Shown here piece after piece: positions 11,984 to 22,899 of a stretch of DNA of 64,000 nt. Each line of letters opens with the position of its first letter. The stretch's first letter is position 1. A program made the translations under genes and the position numbers. This DNA is from Pyrrhoderma lamaoense (lineage: Eukaryota; Basidiomycota; Agaricomycetes; Hymenochaetales; Hymenochaetaceae): positions 124,001-188,000 of the forward strand of contig NBAZ01000022.1 in NCBI GenBank assembly GCA_002794735.1. Reading direction: 5' to 3'. Under the pieces are notes generated by a model that saw only the letters and a list, made by a program, of their open reading frames with translations, did not search any database and was not told the DNA's origin.

Positions 11984-13792
11984 TCATAAAAGATATCGAA
12001 ATCTAGGCCCCAGGCTCTACTTGGATTCACAACACGCTCGGGTGGATGAGATGTTGCCGCAGTCTCAAGTTCGTTAAAGAGGTCTTCCGGAAGAGTTACA
12101 ACTTCTCGAAAGGTTAGTAAAATATCAAATCAAGTAGACGCTTAACTCTACCTTCATAATTCTCCTCGATACGTGATGGTGTAACACTCTTTGGGAGCAC
12201 GACAGTCTGAGGGGTATTACATCACATAGCTCTTAGAGCGATAAATAATCATACTCACCCCACGCTGTAAATGCCAAGAAATCACTGCTTGAGCTGGTGT
12301 GATTCCAAGGGCATCTGCAATCTTCTTTATCTTTTTGTTCAAATGTAAATAATCCGATAATAGTGGAGATGTATAGATGATAGACCTACCTGAGGAAGAC
12401 GCAACATCTCTCCGACTTGACTACTACTGCCAAGGGGAGAATACGCCTCTACGACCAAGCCATTTTCTCTTGCCCACTGTTCATTTGTTAGGCGTTCATC
12501 TGAAGTATGATAACGAAGTCACATGATTATCTAACCTTAATTAGCTCCGGCTGAGGGTTATAATAGTTGAGTTCTACTTGTAACACAGCAGGCTTTATCT
12601 TCAAGGGGTTTGCAGTTAAGTTTTGAATACTATATCCAATGAGCTTCGGCCTTTCTCAGAGAATTTGGGGATTGATTACCGTCTGATGTTGAAGCTACAT
12701 GGAGCGACAAAGAATAAGCAACATTTTTACGATAGATGGTCAAACGTACTTGCTAATTCCGATATTTCTGACTTTACCCTTTTCCACCATCTCCTCAAGC
12801 TTCTTCCAGGTGGGATAAGGGTCATCGCTCAATTCACGATCATAGATATTTTCACCATTAGGGCCTGGATCCTTCTTGAAAGCGATGGGCCTATAAGTTC
12901 AAGATAAAACATAAGGAATGTTCCGTATACCCCGCCCACTATGAAACATATACCAATGTATCAGATATAAGTCAAGGTAATCTGTGCCTAGGTTTTGGAG
13001 CGATTCGTCTAGGGCAGGCTCAACATCTTCAGGGGCATGGAAGTTGTTCCACAGCTACACTATTTTGAGAACTATCTCCATTTTTCGGCACTCTCTCCAA
13101 CTTACCTTTGAGGTGATCCAAATGTCTGAGCGTGGTACAGAACTCTCTTTGATGGCTTGTCCTACTTCTTTCTCGTTCTAATTCCGGATAAGGCTTAGTC
13201 CTGATGAGTTCCATTGGGCTGAGTACTACACGTACCCTGTATATCCAGGCGTCATCAATATGCCTATAACCGACCTGGAGGGCTTTCTGAAGTTTGTAAT
13301 GACAAAGAGAGCTGACTAAGTATTATCAAACAGAGAACCGAGTGGCTGCAAACCTTGACAGCTTGTTCAACTTGTCCCTTTTCCGCCTTCCAAACGCCTA
13401 GATTGTGAAATAAGTAATAATATTAGGCGACGCGTTTTATTTATTGCCGCACCAAGAGCAATAGATGGTATGCGATCACCGGAGGGCAGAGTATAGTGAG
13501 TCGGGAGTGAACTAAAGTTTCTGTGAGTTCCAGCTCTCAAGTTCCCCTTTCCGTGACATATAGACCAAGACGAGAGTGAAGATATGTAGTTGGAGTTCTT
13601 TACGGCACGAAATCCGACCAAGACGGTGTAGATAAACATGAGTGATACCAATGCACTAGAAATCGCTTTCTTTAGATGCGACCTCGTTTGTTTTGTATAA
13701 GTTTCGTTGTTTTCTGAATACTCCCTTCTTGTAGTCTCCGAGCCAGCTTTAATAGAGTAATGGGATGTTGTCATGAGAGGGACAGACAACAT
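11984..13792 (-). CDS. Aldo/keto reductase with N-terminal membrane-anchor-like extension
   Basis: NADPH-dependent aldo/keto reductase of the (beta/alpha)8 family, reducing carbonyls to alcohols. Along the minus strand: [17 protein letters not shown] (strand 1), [18 protein letters not shown] (catalytic Asp and Tyr), DIWITSK (catalytic Lys), LDLYLIHW (catalytic His), [38 protein letters not shown] and [15 protein letters not shown] (coenzyme binding), ending GLDFDIFYD and TGA at 11986-11984. Family members usually begin close to the strand-1 block. Here the only upstream ATG in frame (13792) adds roughly 95 residues, including a hydrophobic stretch [15 protein letters not shown] that could be a membrane anchor. 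That extension is inferred from an open frame; an unrecognised 5' exon is the alternative. All catalytic residues are present. Confidence 0.83.
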
Positions 13793-14055
13793 GGCGTGAG
13801 CTAGGAGTAAATATCATCATAATCATATGCTGGATATAACGCTTAACGAGTGACGCCATATGACGATCACAGCTTAGTAAGTGATATCGTGACTAACCTT
13901 TTAAGTGAATAAGAATGAGTAACAGGAATTTAGAAAACTAACGCATAGGGCTGTAGTATTAATATCACATTGTGGGAAGTTTAAGTGCTGTTGATTACAA
14001 ATGAAGTGCGTGTAACAAATAAAAAGAAAATGCGAAAGAAGATAGCAAGAGAACA

Positions 14056-15594
14056 CTAAGCAAAATATATAAGAGCGTTTTTCTTTTTACTTTGAACTAT
14101 ACGGTATGACAACTGTTAGTAGATAGACATAGGATGATTCTGAATATGAAGTACTCACCCTCTGCGATACCACTGTGGAAATGCTCATGACTAAGCTTCG
14201 CGGCACCCTCCCGGAGTGCAATCATACCCGCCTCAACGCATACAGCCTTCAATTGAGCAGCGTTGAATTCATCCGTACTTGCTGCAAGTTCCTCAAAGTT
14301 TACGTCTTTACTCAAAGTCATTTTACGAGAATGGATTTCAAGAATACGTGCTCGAGCAGGTTCGTTAGGTAACGGAAATTCAATTTTTCGATCTAATCGA
14401 CCAGATCGTAAGAGGGCAGGATCTAAAATGTCTATTCTGTTCGTTGCCGCTATGACCTTTACAAGATGCGTAAGAATGGAGCATCGAATAACCAGTGAAA
14501 TACTAACTTTTATCCTGTCATCACTGCTAAACCCATCGAGCTGATTTAGTAGCTCCAACATTGTTCGCTGAACTTCTCGATCACCACTCTTTTCCGAGTC
14601 AAATCGCTTAGTCCCAATAGCATCAAGTTCATCAATAAAGATAATGGCAGGCGCCTTTTCCTTGGCCAGTTCAAAAGCATCTCGAACAAGTTTTGCGCCA
14701 TCGCCAATAAACATCTGTACTAGTGATGGGCCAGCAAGCTTCAAGAAACAGGCATCAGTTTGGGCAGCGCATGCTCGCGCCATTAAGGTCTTCCCAGTCC
14801 CGGGTGGTCCGTACATTAAAACCCCTTTGGGTGGCTTGATTCCTATCGTCTTAAAACGATCAGCGTGTTCCATAGGTAAGACAATGGCTTCGGCGAGTTC
14901 CTCTATTTGCTTATCGAGCCCACCGATATCGGTATACGTTTCTGTAGGTCGCTCATCAACTTCCATAGCCTTCACTCGTGAATCATATTCGGCAGGTAGC
15001 TTGTCAAGTACAAGGTATGAGTCTTTATTTACGCCAATGAGGTCTCCTGGCTTGAGTTGTTCTGCAGGGACGAGACCAATTAAAGGAAGAAAGACCGTTT
15101 GGCGAGTCGATGTTCTTATTACGGCAGATTTGCCCTTACGCATTGAGTCAAGATCTTGATTTGCTCCATCCTCCTCTTGTTCTGGACCAATGTCAAGAAT
15201 CTACTTTCTCATGAGATAAAGCATTATATACTACTTAATGCCACAAACGCACCTCGACGACGTTACCAACAAGATATGGTAGTACCTTGTTCTGTTTTAT
15301 TTTCTCCCCGTTGTCCCGAATCTTCTCTTTCATAACACTCTGCTCGTGTTGTAATCTGAGTGTTTCAGAGCGCATAACCTAAAGCTAATTAAGTCCATGG
15401 ACTGGGCAGAGGACAATAAGTCATACCTTGATATCATTGTCAATGAGGCGTATCCGGGACATAATTTCATCTGGGTTGAGAGACTTTATCTCATCTGGTA
15501 TATCTTCCCAGGTCTCTTCCACGGGTTTCACCTCATCTGGTGTAGTATCCATTGCTGCTGGCGTAGAAGGCGCTTCCTTGGTAACTTCAGACAT
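14056..15594 (-). CDS. rpt5: 26S proteasome regulatory ATPase Rpt5 (subunit 6A)
   Basis: One of six AAA+ ATPases of the 19S base that unfold substrates and open the 20S gate. ATG at 15594 ([20 protein letters not shown]), an N-terminal coiled coil (about residues 40-95), an OB domain ([20 protein letters not shown]), then the AAA module: Walker A GPPGTGKT, Walker [12 protein letters not shown] and the second region of homology [18 protein letters not shown]. Five or six short introns; the one between DRIK and VIAATNR is confirmed by the uninterrupted conserved sequence on both sides. The last exon encodes [13 protein letters not shown], stop at 14058-14056. Rpt5 normally ends in a HbYX motif that inserts into the 20S alpha ring. 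Here the last three residues are Tyr-Phe-Ala, with Phe at the usual Tyr position. No frame damage. Confidence 0.95.
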
Positions 15595-15813
15595 GGCGGT
15601 ATGTCAAGTTCACTATAAGCTTAACGCGTGCGTACGCGCGTCGCCTCATACTCATACATGAGAAAACATTTCCCCTTTCGTACGCGTCTCGACCACCACA
15701 CCATAAATAGAATCACTTCTCTTGTGAGGATATCCAACCACTTTCATTCATCTTTCAACGTCTGAGAAGAAAAAAGACTAACAGCAAGATAGACATAAAA
15801 CAAGAAATTTAAA

Positions 15814-17570
15814 ATGACGAGCAGAGACTTAGAGGTAAGTCTATAACACTTATATCATTCGATATCTCATATACTCAAAATATATGCATCGAGTAATTTG
15901 TAACTTGTCCTTCGACTAGAATGACAAGAAATTCTTTCAATGTGACTATCAACACCTGAGTATGATGATCTAAACTAATCCATACTTCTCACTAGTAAGC
16001 AAACTTATGAAGCATCTTATATAAAATTTCGATCCCTCCATTTCTGGGGATATTACAATCGTTCCACTCTTCTTTTCACGAATGGGTACCTAAAAGCCGC
16101 CTATAGTGACATCCTATATGCCCTTGAGTCAGCGGATAGTTCAAACACGGAATATCTTTCGAAACTTTACAAGTCAGAGGAACTGATTTCATATAAGCTA
16201 CGAACGCTAAAAGATGAAAATTACTTCGGATTACTTCCCTTATAGTTAGTTACTGATATATTCTGGATGGCTCTGGGAGTCGATATGGTGGCCCGAAAGA
16301 GGAGTTATATAAGGAAACTGAATAATCTTTGTCTTGTGAGTCAATCCTGGAGAAATCTGATTCATAATAATCCTGTATTTTGGCGTACTTTCAAGTTTTA
16401 CAAGTCGTATCCAGATATCTGTGTGGATACTTGGCTTAAAAGATCCGGTGGTTTCTTCACAAAATTGCATCTATCAGATACTATCGGTCTCAGAGCACGC
16501 CCTTGACTACTTAAGAATGCCTCTAACAACTTCTGGCCTTCAGTCAAGGACCTCCATCTAATAATAGACGGCCCAAGTTTCGGAGACACTTTTCCAGTGG
16601 CTATAAGCCAACTATCTCCTACTACACTCTCCATATATACTGTTCCGCAGGCTCAAGATGAGCAGAGCGAACATAGAATCAATGTACTGGGAATGGTGGA
16701 GCTGGAAAGACGTATGAATAGTGATTTATGGAACGGTCTTGAAGCGGTGAATACATCAAATCTGAAGTCGTTACTTCACTGTAAGAAAACCAACCCACTT
16801 CCTTGGACTTTTATTGAGTCTTGTACCTCAATGACTTCCCTTGATTTGGCAGGACAATTCTCAATCCCCCGGCTTTTGAACTGTCTAACGCTTATTTCTG
16901 GGATTCAGTCTCTGAGTTTAAATATGTATCATGTCTATCAAGTTGACGATCTGACCGTGATCGAACTCAAAAACACTTACAAGAGCTTTGGCTTATGTAC
17001 GGAAGCCCTACTTGGGTTTTCCTCCCACACCTTAATCTCCCCAAACTTCGAAAACCTCTCCTATATCGCTCACACGAATTAGACATCACGGATCTAGCGA
17101 CTCGGCAGCATCCTATATCAAGTCTTGCAAATGTTACATTGATCAGTTGCAAAATTCCAGTGGTGCCAATGATCGGATTTCTTCGCAGATCCAGTAAGCT
17201 GCGCAAATTTCAAATGAACTATTGTAAGTTCGCAGAAGATGGAGATGCGGACAGGATTATCGCGGCTTTAGGTCATATGGAGATATGTCCCCTTCTACAA
17301 TGTGTAGATGTGTCGACTTGCAAGGGGATCAGCCCAACGTTACTTTAGATGCTTGTCCTAAGGTACTTCGCCTATCAGCATTCAATCAGTAGCTCGAGCG
17401 AGAGTATGGATATAGACACTCCACCTGTATCCGAATCATCGACTCCCATTCGACCGATTGTTTTCCTTTCAATTCCTCACTACGATGGACTTTATATTCC
17501 ATGGTTTCGTAGTAAAATACCGATCGTTATCTGCCACGAACGTATAACTGGATATCCGGACTCTCCGTAA
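15814..17570 (+). pseudogene. TPR/F-box/LRR gene, dead copy
   Basis: Remnant of a substrate-receptor-type protein (TPR-like helices, F-box, leucine-rich repeats) related to the genes at 24,798, 27,510, 55,398 and 59,358. A first exon MTSRDLE starts at 15814. A TPR-like exon follows (NGYLKAAYSDILYALESAD, around 16085-16140). The F-box begins LPL*LVTDIFWMALGV with a TAG at 16243-16245, where a Glu codon would need one base change. A second in-frame stop (TGA) is at 16504-16506. A shift near 16973 (an A-run two bases longer than in the paralogue at 25 kb) moves the LRR part to another frame. A third stop (TAG) is at 17346-17348. Between these breaks the LRR sequence is still well preserved, so inactivation looks recent. 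Confidence 0.82.
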
Positions 17571-17924
17571 ACTCACATGAATCACTGGATTCATAATCGT
17601 CGGCGATATTAAGAATTTAATTATACAATAGTGACCAACCACTATTTCAATCTTTTTGAGTATAAACACTTTCGTGGCTTTTACTTACCACAATGTACCT
17701 ATCTGATGTAGCGATCTTCATGTATCTCTATTGCCATCTATTTTCTCTTCTTCTAAGAGACATTGCTACTTTTCATCATATTGTTCTAGCTCTACAACAC
17801 TTATCAAGGTATAAGTTTGAGTGGCTCTAAGTAACTTGATGACGTAATGTGTTTATGCACGCGCTTCTCCCAGGTGAATTTGCTTCAAGTGCCTAACTTC
17901 ACTCCAGAGGGAACGATATAACCA
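17571..17924. other. Intergenic, no gene seen
   Basis: Short AT-rich spacer that must contain the promoter of the Ctk2 gene. No specific element recognised. Confidence 0.4.
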
Positions 17925-19161
17925 ATGGACTCAAATCAATACTCGGTTCCTCGTTCTCCATCACAACTGCCCGTATCTCATGTTAAATATCACCATCCAT
18001 ACTTTTCTCCTGCGGAGGTTGACTACCTATCTGAAAAGCAACGTGGAAAGCTCTCAGCAAACCAGGAGAAGCTTAGACAACAAGCATGTAGCTTTATTGA
18101 GGCTGTTGGAACCAAGATAGGCTTGTGAGTACTAGAGACACGTATAACAAAAATCAGAATGGGCTAGGACTTACCAGGTATACTCAGCCCGCGAAGAACG
18201 ATTGCAACTGCACAAAACTTATACCACCGTTTCCATCTTTTCTTTCCAAGGAAAGACTTTAATTACTTTGTGTGTTATGGTTACAAACTTATACAGAAAC
18301 AAAATTGACGGAAAAAACTAGGACGTTACTATGGCATGCCTTTACGTGTCGACCAAGCTGCATGATACACTAAAGAAACCTCGGGACATCTTAATGGTTT
18401 CTTATACTGTTCGTTTTCCAGAACTTGCAGCCCGTTCTAAGGCTATTGGTGGTGAGGTAGAGATAGATCCTGCTGTAAGTCCACTACCATCTCTTAATCT
18501 ACTCTGGCTATACTTACTAGAGTCTTATAGACCGTTGAGCAAGATCGTCAACATTTACTTGGGATTGAGCGGCTTGTTCTTGAAACTATATGTTTTAACT
18601 TCACAGTTAGAATGCCTTTCCCCTACGTAATCAAATTTTCTCGTGCTCTGAACTTACCAAAGAAGCTGGCAAGATTTTCTTGGAGACTTGCTGTTGATAG
18701 GTCTGTACGCACCCTGATAAAATCTTGCGAGTAAAACTGAATTCCAGGAGCAGTAGTCGGACCCTTGCACCCTTACAATATCCCCCACATGTTGTAGCTA
18801 TGGCCTGTATCTACCTTGCTTCACTACTCTCGTCATTCGAGCAACCTCCCGAGCCACCTTCGGAGCATCGTTCAAGCCATGAAGTTGTTTCTCTCCTTGG
18901 TCAGAGTGGTGAATGGGAATCGAAATTCAAAGCATGTGTTGAAGATCTAGAAGGTTAGTTGCATATGTATACTAATTTGGACTAGCTCCAACGCCCAACT
19001 CACTACTTCCTTCCACAGAGATCTGTCACCTTCTTCTTGACTTACTCATTCATGCCGCTCAAAACACTTCTGCAACCACTTCTCCTAGCACACCATCATC
19101 TCCGTCTCCCCACACGCATCCTTCCCCCGAGCTCCTCATTCCTCACACCCATTATTCCTAG
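17925..19161 (+). CDS. ctk2: CTD kinase cyclin subunit beta (Ctk2-like)
   Basis: Cyclin partner of the CTDK-I kinase that phosphorylates Ser2 of the RNA polymerase II tail. ATG at 17925 (MDSNQYSVPRSPSQLPVSH). First cyclin box: ACSFIEAVGTKIGF, PRRTIATAQNLYHRFHLFF, MACLYVSTKLHDTLKKPRDI. Second: IERLVLETICFNFTVRMPF and LAPLQYPPHVVAMACIYLAS. There are six exons; an exon split gives IG-F across 18125/18202, and GT/AG sites are clear. The literal frame stops at TAG 19159-19161 in a Ser/Pro-rich tail. Another open stretch, one base out of phase, continues to TGA at 19396 and carries the block GTVRFVFGPERL, which looks like the proper C terminus. A one-base loss around 19,100-19,150 would explain this. 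Confidence 0.85.
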
Positions 19162-19396
19162 CACAACAAGCAGCCCTGCCAAGCCCTCCTCCTATCCCGT
19201 ATAAGCATGATACTCTCATGCGGCTAAAGATCCATTTGCGTGAAACCGAGCATGCACCCAGAACACGTATCCTGACGAATGACACGAATAAGCTAGAAGA
19301 ACTACTCGGAAAAGGTGGTGATGCATCCGCCCTAGGCAAGAATGAAGGCACGGTACGCTTTGTTTTCGGACCGGAGAGGCTGACGAACTCTGTATG
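19162..19396 (+). other. Out-of-phase C-terminal continuation of the Ctk2-like gene
   Basis: This stretch is open in the frame shifted by one base from the preceding exon. It reads as a plausible protein tail (HDTLMRLKIHLRETE, then LEELLGKGGDAS, then EGTVRFVFGPERL), ending in TGA at 19394-19396. Its composition is coding-like and it directly follows the Ctk2 exon. I see no GT-AG intron that would bring it into phase, so I read it as the true C terminus displaced by a one-base deletion. Confidence 0.6.
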
Positions 19397-20564
19397 AATA
19401 CGATGATTTTGTATATCGCAAGTATCCAAAAGCTTTGCCTCCAATAAAATCGATACTAATGAAGCATTCTTCAGATATATGTAGCGTAGTTTTATATTCT
19501 TTTTCTCGTTTGGAAGCACTATACAATCTTCTAGTTGAGAGTATATATAGCAGACTGACTTCTATGAATCTTTAATTGGTGCACATGATCATCAAAAGAC
19601 CCGGCTCAAACAGTACTTCTGAAGAGCAGTCCGTCATTGTTGCTCAGATGCATGAACAAGGAGTACTGCCTGTCAGATAGTGTACGTAGTTAGTACATTT
19701 ATTGTTAGTAGTAAGTCATACATCTGATCTTTCGCAATGCGGATGATCTCCAGTACTAAAATCAACTCGGAAGATGACCCGGATCTATTTTTAGCTCCTA
19801 CGGTCATCAAGAAGACGGATAGTCCGATATTCGGACTCCCGGAGAACCTGTGTAGACCTTGTGCATACTTTCGGATTGTCCTGACCGACTTGTGAATGAG
19901 AATGCTTGATTCCTTGATGCCCATTTCATTACAACGAACAAATATCTAAGCTTATGACGCATCTAAAGCATGGAGGCCTTCACTGTTTGTGATGGACGAC
20001 TTGATTATTCTAGTGGACACTGATTAAATATCCACTAGATGCATACAGAGATGTTTTGATTGGACATAGACACGATATCTTCTCTAAATGGAAGCCGCGA
20101 GGACGTTGTATCTTCCCATCAACACAAAGGTGGTTCACTGCGACTGTCTTCTTGTGATGAGCGTACTATACTCGGGATCTGGTTTTCTATATATCGTAAC
20201 CTGACTTTGCACAGCATAGACCGGTAAATTTGTGTAGAAAAGCCCGAGTCAGAGAAAAAGCATTGATGCATGTGGTTCAAACATATGTTTTCGGTGAGAT
20301 TCTGCCAGGATCTGCAACTCTATTCTTTATTTCCAGTGTTGGCTGCCAGTTGCTCTTCCTTGATTTTCTCCGCTAGCATCCGCGATATACCGTTCCACTC
20401 CGTACTTGATCCTCGTCTTCGATTTCTCAAACTATATAATACGCGAGTTAGGGCAGCACCCTCCCCCACAACCACCGTCTCGTACAAGGCGTAAATCTTT
20501 AGGGCAATAGCTCTTCCCTCGCTCTTACACGACTCTCACAGTTTAATCAACTCAACCAGCCATC
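19397..20564. other. Intergenic, no gene recognised
   Basis: About 1.2 kb. A minus-strand open frame at 19,673-19,924 has no recognisable domain, no related copy in the window and no splice support. The right end is the promoter of the secreted-protein gene. Confidence 0.45.
20433..20440 (+). promoter_or_regulatory. TATA box of the small secreted-protein gene
   Basis: TATATAAT about 130 bases upstream of the ATG at 20565, followed by a C/T-rich leader (ctcccccacaaccaccgtctcg), an arrangement common in highly expressed fungal secreted-protein genes. Confidence 0.45.
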
Positions 20565-21271
20565 ATGTCTCTGCTTATGTTTACCTACGTTGCTGCCATT
20601 GTTATGGCTCTAATGCATAGTGCCATTGCTGCACCTACTTCACTAGAAAAGCGGTATTATCCCCAGGGCACAATATCGTCACCCGCCAATGGGACAGTTA
20701 TAATGCCCGGACAATCATTTGACTTTCTCTATAATCAACGTGGCGATTACTGCCTTTCAAGTTACAATTTCTCCGTTTGGCTTCTTACGTCCCCACTAGG
20801 CAGTACGCTTGGTGGGGACTCCACTGACATGACGGGTCACTACTTTGGTCGATTTTCATACTCAAGTCTTAGTACGTATTCCACATTGAGTTCAATCAAA
20901 CTTAGATATTCAACTAAGGTTTCTAATGAATCTCTTACTAACCTTGACATCTCAATCTTTTATTTTCTTGTCATGATTATTAGGTAATGAATTCCCGAGC
21001 AACCCAGCCCCTGCTCAACTTACTATGCCAGACTTCTCCAAGTCTGCAGGTGGCTTTGGTGCCGGTGAGGTTGCTACCTCAGTTCCAGTGTACCTTGCCG
21101 TGTTGGAAGAATGGGATACATGTGATGTGAGTTTGTCATGTGGTCATCTGGGCTTCGATTAGAATTTTACTCATATTGCTATACCTCTTTTAGCCAACCA
21201 TGGGCCAACGTCTTAGCTTAACCACAAACGCATTAATTTACAATGGTACCTCGACATCCACAACCTCCTAA
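20565..21271 (+). CDS. Small secreted protein, function unknown
   Basis: Three exons encoding about 205 residues. ATG at 20565 opens a signal peptide (MSLLMFTYVAAIVMALMHSA, cleavage near AIA-APT), followed by a dibasic LEKR site suitable for Kex2. The mature part begins YYPQGTISSPANGTVIMPGQ and contains GDYCLSSYNFSVWLLTS. Exon 2 starts after an intron ending ttattag (NEFPSNPAPAQLTMPDFSK). Exon 3 ends GTSTSTTS, TAA at 21269-21271. I recognise no enzyme motif. The beta-rich, Gly/Ser/Tyr-rich layout resembles unnamed extracellular proteins of Agaricomycetes. The TATA box and pyrimidine-rich leader suggest strong regulated expression. Two Cys are visible (GDYC and WDTCD), which may pair. Confidence 0.8.
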
Positions 21272-22899
21272 AGTGGGTACCGACTGGACTGATATCTTCC
21301 CCCAAAAAACCATGCTTTATTTTTTCATGACGGACTTGTTATTTCATCAAGGACTTTGAACATTTTATTATTCTTCTGTATAGTTTTCTCTCACTTCACG
21401 GACATTTTCATGATCATGGACTTGTTTGCTATTATTTGGGTAAATCGTTTGTAATTGTGTCTTGTTAAATGCGCATATAAGGACTTGTAATAGTTCAAAT
21501 GTAATGCTGGTTTGTGTTGTACGCCTGAATGTAACCTCCACAAAAGATCATCGTCAATACACTTTCTCTTGTTGATCTCGTTTCCTTAGAAATTTGCTAC
21601 GCCCATATGATATTATCAGATATATGATAGTAGTTTTATCACGTAAGCTTACTAAGCTTAGGTCACGATATATCTTGTCACATCTCGACGGCATTCTTGT
21701 CATAGGACTAGCTAGGAATCATTGACCATCATCTAAGAAACGTCACTATTACTATTATCACCCAACAGACATGTCTATTTCAAGACCAAAAATTTCCCAT
21801 ACTACCGTCTGTGCTAATGTGCTGTTGAGGTTATATCTCATCCCATCGATAGGCAGGATCCGAGATAAATGAAACAAGCAGGCTTGTACTTTTTGTGCCT
21901 TGTATTGAGTTCAAAACTCTCGGCATTGAAAACTAATTGAAACGAGGGTTACTTGTATTAGTAAAAGAATATCATCTATGGGTCAATAAAACTGGTTCAA
22001 ATCATCTAGACCTTGACTTCAACATCTGTCCCCGACTAATCACCGTTTGAGACTTCAGCAAATGAAACTTCAAAAACGCTTCTGGTATTCATATTCTAAC
22101 CAAACCATATGCATTAAATCTGTACTGAAGATGGACATGGCTATCGTTACTCACACCGTTTGCAACCTAATACTTTCTCTACATCTGTGAGAAGATGGAT
22201 TGACTTTCAGGTCCTTTACAGAGAAGGGGGTACAGGAACAATATCTCTTAGGTCCTCGACGAAGGTATATTGATCCGCATTCAGGCCACCAAGTAGTGTA
22301 GCACGCTGATAGTATTCTAAGATGAAGTGCCTTGTCTTGCTATCACTACTTTTAGAAGCCACCGCAAGTTTTATTATTGGTTCCTCGGCTCGGAGACTTT
22401 AAGACAGGTTGCATATCGATTATAAATTGCTACAAAACGGTTATGTCTTTTAAAGAGAATACTTCATACAATATCAAAGCATTGAATATGGAGAAACTTA
22501 TTTTATAGAGAAATGACTGCTTTCGCTTTTAGGGTTTTGGTGGATATTAAGGCTTGACCTGGGTGGGGTTACCCATAGGTAACCAATAACGGTCAAGAAT
22601 GTTGATCGGAAGGGCGTAAGCGGGACATAATGATTTGATCAATATGGCACCGGCCCCTGCTTCTTTCCGCATACTGTTTCCGTCCTCCCACAAAGTTTTT
22701 CGTTACGTCGTATTGGTAACTATATCAGCGTTAAGCATGCAAAAAGCATTCATACCCTTTTCTTGCCTCAGTTGCTGTTAGCGCTCTTCTCCCTCCAAAT
22801 TTCTAGTTCACAAGTATCAATACCCGTTTTATATTACTGAAATCGTTTCCTGTAAATCTGCAGGAAGTCTTGGTGAACTATAGCTTCTTAATTGTCTTC
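21272..22899. other. Intergenic, no gene recognised
   Basis: About 1.6 kb of AT-rich DNA between the secreted-protein gene and the glucanase. The stretch just before 22,900 must contain the glucanase promoter; a pyrimidine-rich patch lies at about 22,655-22,700. No coding, RNA or repeat signal could be supported. Confidence 0.45.

Noticed and set aside
11984..13792. Secondary-metabolite cluster formed by glycosyltransferases plus the aldo/keto reductase
   Set aside because: No polyketide, peptide or terpene synthase, transporter or cluster regulator is in the window, so adjacency alone is not enough.
14644..15159. 171-residue plus-strand open frame
   Set aside because: It lies opposite the conserved Rpt5 AAA exon and is a shadow of it.
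19673..19924. 83-residue minus-strand open frame
   Set aside because: No recognisable motif, no paralogue in the window and no promoter or splice context.
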